Below, one piece after another: positions 62,928 to 64,000 of a DNA stretch of 64,000 bases. Source of the stretch: Agarivorans aestuarii. Lineage in GTDB: Bacteria; Pseudomonadota; Gammaproteobacteria; Enterobacterales; Celerinatantimonadaceae. Made by a program: the position numbers and the translations under genes. The stretch is from assembly GCF_019670125.1 (NCBI RefSeq), contig NZ_AP023033.1, forward strand, positions 2,531,001 to 2,595,000, written 5' to 3'. Below the pieces are notes generated by a model. That model had not been told where the DNA came from. It saw only the letters and a list, made by a program, of their open reading frames with translations, and did no database searches. Position 1 is the stretch's first letter. Each line of letters starts with the position of its first letter.

Positions 62928-63458
62928 TCAAGATGGAAAATTGTAATGATATATTTGTGTATTGGCATCGCTAGTTGCCTGCAAGCTAAAACCTAATTTA
63001 AGCAATAAGCGCTTTGAAGCTTGATTGTCGCCATCCAAACCTGCGACTAAACAGTGGTAAGGAGTCTGTTGTTTTGCCCAATCGATAAAGCCACTTAACA
63101 ATTCACTGGCAATGCCTTGTCGCCAGTAAGCCTCTCCCAATAAGTAGCCAATATGAACGGTGCTTTTGCTTTGTTCATGTACAAACAAAAAGCCTATGGG
63201 TAGCGCTTGGTCTTTAAACGAAACGGCAAACAGCTGGCTTTCTGAACACACCGTGTTTAACCAGCACAAGGCGTCCTTTTCATTGTTTATCTGCTGAAAA
63301 TATGGCGGTAATGCCTCTACTACTGCTGGCCTTAGCAGTTCAACAATACGTGGTAACCAGCCAGTTTCTTGCTTGATAGCATGCTTATAGCAAACTTTGC
63401 TTACCTTCAATCGTCCAGTAGTAAAGCTCGATTCAGAACACACCTTCACCGCCCTCAT
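62928..63458 (-). CDS. GNAT family N-acetyltransferase
   Basis: A 176-residue acetyltransferase. The acetyl-CoA loop is LGEAYWRQGIASELLSGFID (Q/R-x-x-G-x-A/G pattern with GIA), and the late NQASKRLLLKLGF is the standard GNAT end motif. The start at 63458 has AGGAA just before; a TTG at 63482 would add eight residues. Its substrate is not apparent; the RimJ/RimL-like type is most similar in shape. It is divergent from mepA. Confidence 0.85.
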   Translation of the reverse strand: MRAVKVCSESSFTTGRLKVSKVCYKHAIKQETGWLPRIVELLRPAVVEALPPYFQQINNEKDALCWLNTVCSESQLFAVSFKDQALPIGFLFVHEQSKSTVHIGYLLGEAYWRQGIASELLSGFIDWAKQQTPYHCLVAGLDGDNQASKRLLLKLGFSLQATSDANTQIYHYNFPS

Positions 63459-63593
63459 TTTCCTATCTATAACTGGTGCCAAGCATTTGTTAGGCGAAAC
63501 ACATTCAGCAGCATACTGCGACTAAATGTAACTGAAACCACTGGCAAAGGCGACTACACTAGCAGGTGGACGTTATAGGGAGAGCCGAAAGGA

Positions 63594-64000
63594 ATGAAGA
63601 GTTTATCTGCCACACTGGTGTTACTTGCTTCTTGCAGCACGGCACAAGCTCAATACAATCCGTGGGAACAGGCCACCAGCACCTATCAAGCCCCAGCTGC
63701 TGCAATTGGTAGCTACGCCAACGGTTGCCTAGCCGGAGCAAAAGCGCTTCCCTTAGCTGGCGAAGGTTATCAAGTTATTCGCGCCCAACGTCATCGCTTT
63801 TATGGTCATCCAAGCCTTATTTCCTTCGTGAGTGATTACGCTAAACAACTGCGCAGCCAAGGCATTAACAATATTTTGATTGCAGACATGTCGATGCCAA
63901 GAGGAGGCCAATTTAACTATGGCCATAGTAGCCATCAAATTGGCTTAGACGTTGATATTTGGCTAAGACTAGAAGATGACTTATTGGTAACCAAGCAACT
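63594..64000 (+). CDS. mepA: Penicillin-insensitive murein endopeptidase MepA (N-terminal part)
   Basis: A gene cut by the window end; 135 codons are visible. Translation begins MKSLSATLVLLASCSTAQAQ, a signal peptide, then NPWEQATSTYQAPAAAIGSYANGCLAGA. The zinc-site pattern is in HSSHQIGLDVDIW, which is the conserved H-x2-H-x2-G-x-D-x-D of the M74 family. MepA is a periplasmic endopeptidase cutting D-Ala-mDAP cross-links. A GAAAGGA site precedes the ATG. Confidence 0.9.
   Translation, partial: MKSLSATLVLLASCSTAQAQYNPWEQATSTYQAPAAAIGSYANGCLAGAKALPLAGEGYQVIRAQRHRFYGHPSLISFVSDYAKQLRSQGINNILIADMSMPRGGQFNYGHSSHQIGLDVDIWLRLEDDLLVTKQ

Overview
The window reads as a chromosomal segment of a marine gammaproteobacterium of the Alteromonadales/Vibrionales type, with Agarivorans as the best guess. 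The reasons are a moderate GC content; the gene pairs ybbA/tesA, pyrD-zapC, pepN-DUF2835 and grxD/sodB; a 180-kDa-class NAD-glutamate dehydrogenase; an imuA-imuB-dnaE2 cassette; and genes for alginate breakdown. The genus is an inference; no rRNA or tRNA gene was seen. Most of the window is conserved housekeeping sequence with a few accessory insertions.

Layout. 1-3119: ABC transporter ybbA with the start of its permease, tesA, zapC and pyrD. 3177-12545: NAD-GDH, DUF2835, pepN and a Na+-dependent NSS transporter. 12744-21930: dacB, deaD, grxD, sodB, a SelW-like Rdx protein, hrpA and a CBS-domain protein. 22030-22611: three tandem paralogous small-RNA genes, each with its own palindromic upstream element, -10 box, conserved core and intrinsic terminator. 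22614-24007: pyrC and a 275-bp element with 18-bp terminal inverted repeats (MITE-like). 24008-30077: a very large hybrid sensor kinase and a dienelactone hydrolase. 30336-40917: sbcB, a small exported protein, a GH36 alpha-galactosidase, cdd-purT-unknown operon, Fur-boxed bfd, Nif3-like protein, DUF2517, DUF1853 and fbp. 41070-46230: LexA-boxed imuA-imuB-dnaE2. 46272-51252: CDP-alcohol phosphatidyltransferase, SDR, GntR/FCD regulator and sodium:solute symporter. 51630-54867: a LysR-DoxX-DUF2798-CMD cassette with duplicated promoters, ending at a small tyrosine recombinase. 55025-60180: exonuclease plus CBS/DUF294 protein, DUF5519, ada and a Tat-type dienelactone hydrolase. 60734-64000: PL7 alginate lyase, an outer-membrane barrel, a GNAT acetyltransferase and the start of mepA.

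How the genes work together. The SDR, GntR regulator, SSS symporter and PL7 lyase look like parts of an alginate-oligosaccharide system. A shared palindrome TGTANTACA lies upstream of, or beside, all of them and in two cases overlaps a likely -10 box, suggesting one FCD-GntR regulon split over 12 kb. The triplicated sRNAs carry an identical core, with short complementarity to the lyase ribosome-binding site and to a repeated element upstream of the SDR; this link is speculative. The LysR cassette appears self-contained: two of its promoters share sequence blocks at identical spacing.
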